Shown here piece after piece: positions 61,445 to 64,000 of a DNA stretch of 64,000 nt. Each line of letters opens with the position of its first letter. The stretch's first letter is position 1. A model generated the notes under the pieces. The model saw nothing but the letters and a program-made list of their open reading frames with translations, was not told where the DNA came from and did no database searches. This DNA comes from Chryseobacterium sp. ERMR1:04 (GTDB lineage: Bacteria; Bacteroidota; Bacteroidia; Flavobacteriales; Weeksellaceae). The position numbers and the translations under genes are program-made. The stretch is taken from contig NZ_LIRF01000008.1 of assembly GCF_001297705.1 (NCBI RefSeq), positions 1,054,001 to 1,118,000 of the forward strand, written 5' to 3'.

Positions 61445-62701
61445 ATGAAGAAGCGTAATTTTGTCCTTGTTTTATCCGTTTTTTTACTAATTTTTTCTTG
61501 TAAAAAAAAATCCGAATCCAAAGAATCTGTAACTGAAAATACCACCAACCTTCCTAATTATGGAAGTGTAGATTTGGCTGATGTTTTCACAAAAGGCGAC
61601 GGGCAGCTTCCTAACAAAGCTTCTCTTGTTCGTTATATCGATCAGTATTATAAAAAAGTTTGGGAAGCGAGTGATCTAAGTGGTGGAATATTAGTGGCCA
61701 AAGGCGATGATATCATTTATGAAAATTACAGAGGTTTCGGAAGAGCAGGAGGCCAAATGCCAATTGATAAAAATACACCTTTGCATGTAGCTTCAGTTTC
61801 AAAAACTTTAACGGCGATGGCGATGATGAAATTGATAGAAGCGGGAAAAATAAAATTTTCGGATCATTTAACTCAATTTTTTCCAGGATTTCCTTATCCG
61901 AATGTAACGGTACAGACTTTATTGGATCAAAGAAGTGGTCTTCCAAAGTATGAATATTTTATTACTAAAATTCCACCTGCAGCGCCAGAACTTTCAAAAC
62001 CCTATATTACCAACCAGGATGTATTGGATATGATTATTAAATACAAACCTGATCTGGCAAGAGATACAGACACAGGTTTCATGTATTGTAATACCAATTT
62101 TGCATTGTTGGCTCTGTTGATAGAGAAAATAACAAAAACGCCTTTTCCTCAAGCGATGAAAGAAATGGTTTTTACACCATTGAAAATGAATAATACCTAT
62201 ATCTTTCAGGAAAAAGATATTCCTACAGCTTCACAATCTTTTTATTACACCAATAAACTATATCCTTTAGATAGATTAGATCTTATTTACGGAGATAAAA
62301 ATGTGTATACAACGCCAAGAGATTTATATAATTTCTCAAAAGCAATGTTCTCAAAAAAATTCCTAAAACCGGAACTGATGGATATGGTGTTCTCTCCTTA
62401 CAGCAATGAAAAAGTAGGAATGAACAATTATGGGCTAGGATTCAGAATGAAGATTTTTGATAACGGAGAAAAACTAACGTATCATAACGGATGGTGGCAC
62501 GGAACAAACTCTGTTTTTGCCCATTTACTAAAATCAAAAGTAACTATTGTTGCCATTGGAAATAAGTATTCAAACAAAGTCTATACGGCGCTTGCTTTAT
62601 CAGGTTTGTTTGAAGATTTCCCTGTACAGAAAGATAAGCTTCACAGCATCATGAATGACAATAAAGATTCTTTAAATGGCGGGCAGGATGTTCCAGAATA
62701 A
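61445..62701 (+). CDS. Serine hydrolase lipoprotein (beta-lactamase/DD-peptidase class C family)
   Basis: 418 residues from the ATG at 61445; a TTG at 61436 would add three residues and is less likely. The signal ends VFLLIFSCKKK, giving a lipid-anchored protein. The active-site SxxK is in VASVSKTLTAMAMMKLIEAG, the YxN in FMYCNTNFALLALLIEKITK, and the third motif in HNGWWHGTN. Such proteins include esterases, DD-peptidases and AmpC relatives; this one need not give drug resistance. It ends 25 bases before the next lipoprotein gene on the same strand. Confidence 0.88.
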   Translation: MKKRNFVLVLSVFLLIFSCKKKSESKESVTENTTNLPNYGSVDLADVFTKGDGQLPNKASLVRYIDQYYKKVWEASDLSGGILVAKGDDIIYENYRGFGRAGGQMPIDKNTPLHVASVSKTLTAMAMMKLIEAGKIKFSDHLTQFFPGFPYPNVTVQTLLDQRSGLPKYEYFITKIPPAAPELSKPYITNQDVLDMIIKYKPDLARDTDTGFMYCNTNFALLALLIEKITKTPFPQAMKEMVFTPLKMNNTYIFQEKDIPTASQSFYYTNKLYPLDRLDLIYGDKNVYTTPRDLYNFSKAMFSKKFLKPELMDMVFSPYSNEKVGMNNYGLGFRMKIFDNGEKLTYHNGWWHGTNSVFAHLLKSKVTIVAIGNKYSNKVYTALALSGLFEDFPVQKDKLHSIMNDNKDSLNGGQDVPE

Positions 62702-62726
62702 TGTTTACTTTTGCTTAAACATATTC

Positions 62727-64000
62727 ATGAAAAGACTTCTTCTCTTATTTATTATAGGTTTTCTTGTGCAGTCGTGTGCAAGGGTAGGCTCTCCGGTTGG
62801 TGGACCTAAAGATTCTTTAGCACCGAAATTTTTAAGCTCAAATATTGATTCAACAAGGATCAATGTTAAAAGAGATATTCGCGAACTGCGTCTTGATTTT
62901 GATGAATATATTACGTTGAAAGACATCAATAAAAACCTGATTATTTCTCCGCCTATTAAAAATATCAAGCGTATTTTACCTTCAAATATTGCCAATAAAT
63001 TTATTTTGATCCAATGGACGGATACTTTGAAGGCCAATACAACATATAATTTCAACTTCGGAAACTCTATTGTAGATAACAACGAAGCGAATATTCTGCG
63101 TTATTTCAATTTTGCTTTTTCTACAGGAGATAAATTAGATGATCTGTATATCAGTGGTGAAGTAAAAGATGCATTAGCTATCAAAAAGCAAGCCTCAGGG
63201 ACCGAAAATAAGCTGGTTGTTGGGCTGTATCAAGTAAAAGATACCATTAACTATAAACAGAAACCTTACTACATCACGAAAGTAGATGCCGATGGGTATT
63301 ATGAACTGAATTATCTGTCACCCGGAAAATATAAGATTATTGCTTTCGAAGATGAAAACGGAAATTCAATGTATGATCCTGGAAAAGAAAAGGTTGGTTT
63401 TCAAAAAGAACCTGTAGATGTTGAAAAATCTATTTCAGGGTTGAATTTAAAAGTATATCCTTCTAAAAAAGCATTGAAATATGTTGAGATGAAAGAAATG
63501 CCGGGCGGAGTGATGATGACATTTGAAGGGCATCCTAGTGAAGTGAAAGTTAAGCCTTTGAGCGAAAAAATTAAAGATTACAAGATTACTCATACTCCAA
63601 AATCTGATACCGTGAGAGTTTGGTTTGATGCGGTAAAAAGTGATGTTGGACAAACTGCAACAGAGAACTTAAAGTTTGGGTATAATGCTGACCAGAAAAA
63701 GGATACGCTTTATAATGCCTCATTGTTCTATAAATACAATGCGAAAAGTGCTATGGAGATCAGTAGTGATAATGGAGGTGGAATGTTACCCCCGAAAACT
63801 GATTTCAAGATTACCTCAAATTATATCATCGATAAAATAAACCCTGAAAAATGGGTGTTAAAAAGTGATAGTTTAACGACTCAGGATTTTACGGCTCAGA
63901 TTTCTGAAACAAATCCGTATCAGATTTTAATAAAATCAGATTTTATTATTGGGAAAAAATACCAGTTAACGGTTCCTAAGACTACGGTTTCTTCATTCTA
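62727..64000 (+). CDS. Ig-like domain lipoprotein (partial, runs off the right edge)
   Basis: At least 424 residues, open to the window edge. The start is MKRLLLLFIIGFLVQSC with a lipoprotein Cys at residue 17, then ARVGSPVGGPKDSLAPKF, the conserved beginning of a Bacteroidetes Ig-like (Big_5-type) lipoprotein family. A first Ig-like domain includes LDFDEYITLKDINKNLIISP, and a later segment is GYYELNYLSPGKYKIIAFED with ENGNSMYDPGKEK. Role unknown; members are near gliding or envelope genes in other Flavobacteriia. It follows the serine hydrolase by 25 bases. Confidence 0.85.
   Translation, partial: MKRLLLLFIIGFLVQSCARVGSPVGGPKDSLAPKFLSSNIDSTRINVKRDIRELRLDFDEYITLKDINKNLIISPPIKNIKRILPSNIANKFILIQWTDTLKANTTYNFNFGNSIVDNNEANILRYFNFAFSTGDKLDDLYISGEVKDALAIKKQASGTENKLVVGLYQVKDTINYKQKPYYITKVDADGYYELNYLSPGKYKIIAFEDENGNSMYDPGKEKVGFQKEPVDVEKSISGLNLKVYPSKKALKYVEMKEMPGGVMMTFEGHPSEVKVKPLSEKIKDYKITHTPKSDTVRVWFDAVKSDVGQTATENLKFGYNADQKKDTLYNASLFYKYNAKSAMEISSDNGGGMLPPKTDFKITSNYIIDKINPEKWVLKSDSLTTQDFTAQISETNPYQILIKSDFIIGKKYQLTVPKTTVSSF

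Noticed and set aside
62705-63082. 125-residue minus-strand open frame near the right edge
   Set aside because: The plus-strand frame starting at 62727 has a lipoprotein signal and family-like sequence through the same region.

Overview
The window looks like a low-GC Flavobacteriia chromosome, most likely Chryseobacterium or a close Weeksellaceae relative. The reasons are AT-rich coding DNA, Bacteroidetes-type promoters (TTTG, a spacer of 19-20, then TAnnTTTG), a fused ccoNO cbb3 oxidase gene, TonB-dependent receptors, many MKK...C lipoproteins, an orphan GG-leader peptide of the Chryseobacterium type, and an ISAon1-like insertion sequence. No rRNA, tRNA, CRISPR array or prophage block was recognised. 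Most of the window is ordinary chromosomal core.

Region by region. 1-7 kb: DUF4349 lipoprotein (partial), acyl-CoA dehydrogenase, DoxX protein, a Cys-rich GG-leader peptide, an AI-2E family permease and Lon protease. 7-13.5 kb: a membrane-anchored PpiC/SurA-type isomerase, an MlaD/MCE protein, and an HdrD-like plus CCG-domain iron-sulfur pair with two unknown envelope genes between them. 13.6-18.7 kb: a conserved small protein and a compact surface-glycan-like locus (GT4 glycosyltransferase, asparagine-synthase-like protein without the glutaminase Cys, flippase, lipoprotein). 18.7-21.8 kb: serS, then a cysteine-synthase-like gene divergent from an Lrp regulator. 22-33 kb: the cbb3 oxidase locus on the minus strand (ccoI-ccoS-ccoNO-ccoQ-ccoP | ccoG-ccoH-TauE/SafE-like), with a Crp/Fnr regulator divergent from ccoI. 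33-37 kb: panB, a small membrane gene, an RluA-type pseudouridine synthase, a lipoprotein, and a GH19 muramidase/chitinase with a small secreted Cys protein. 37-44.4 kb: a TPP riboswitch followed by thiS-thiC-tenI-like-thiD-thiE-thiG-thiH-thiF. 44.5-49.6 kb: a TonB-dependent receptor, a DUF5694 protein and a LytS/LytTR two-component pair. 49.6-55 kb: two different aconitases. 55-64 kb: a WG-repeat protein, a second TPP riboswitch in front of a TonB-dependent receptor, an HU-CCDC81-like protein with a thioesterase, a D-2-hydroxyacid dehydrogenase, a serine hydrolase lipoprotein and a partial Ig-like lipoprotein.

The most striking observation is that the ccoNO gene is split by a complete 1402-bp insertion sequence. 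The element has 24-bp inverted repeats (21/24 identical) and a 6-bp target duplication, and removing it with one duplication restores an uninterrupted 753-codon frame. This strain has therefore probably lost, or reversibly switched off, its high-affinity oxidase. The second theme is thiamine economy: one TPP riboswitch controls de novo synthesis and another controls an outer-membrane receptor, so the receptor is a candidate thiamine importer. Both leaders carry a segment, ending about 25 nt before the start codon, that can pair with the 5' strand of the aptamer.

Functions are assigned from motifs and family knowledge by reading; no database search was possible. Promoters, operators and switching helices are pattern matches.
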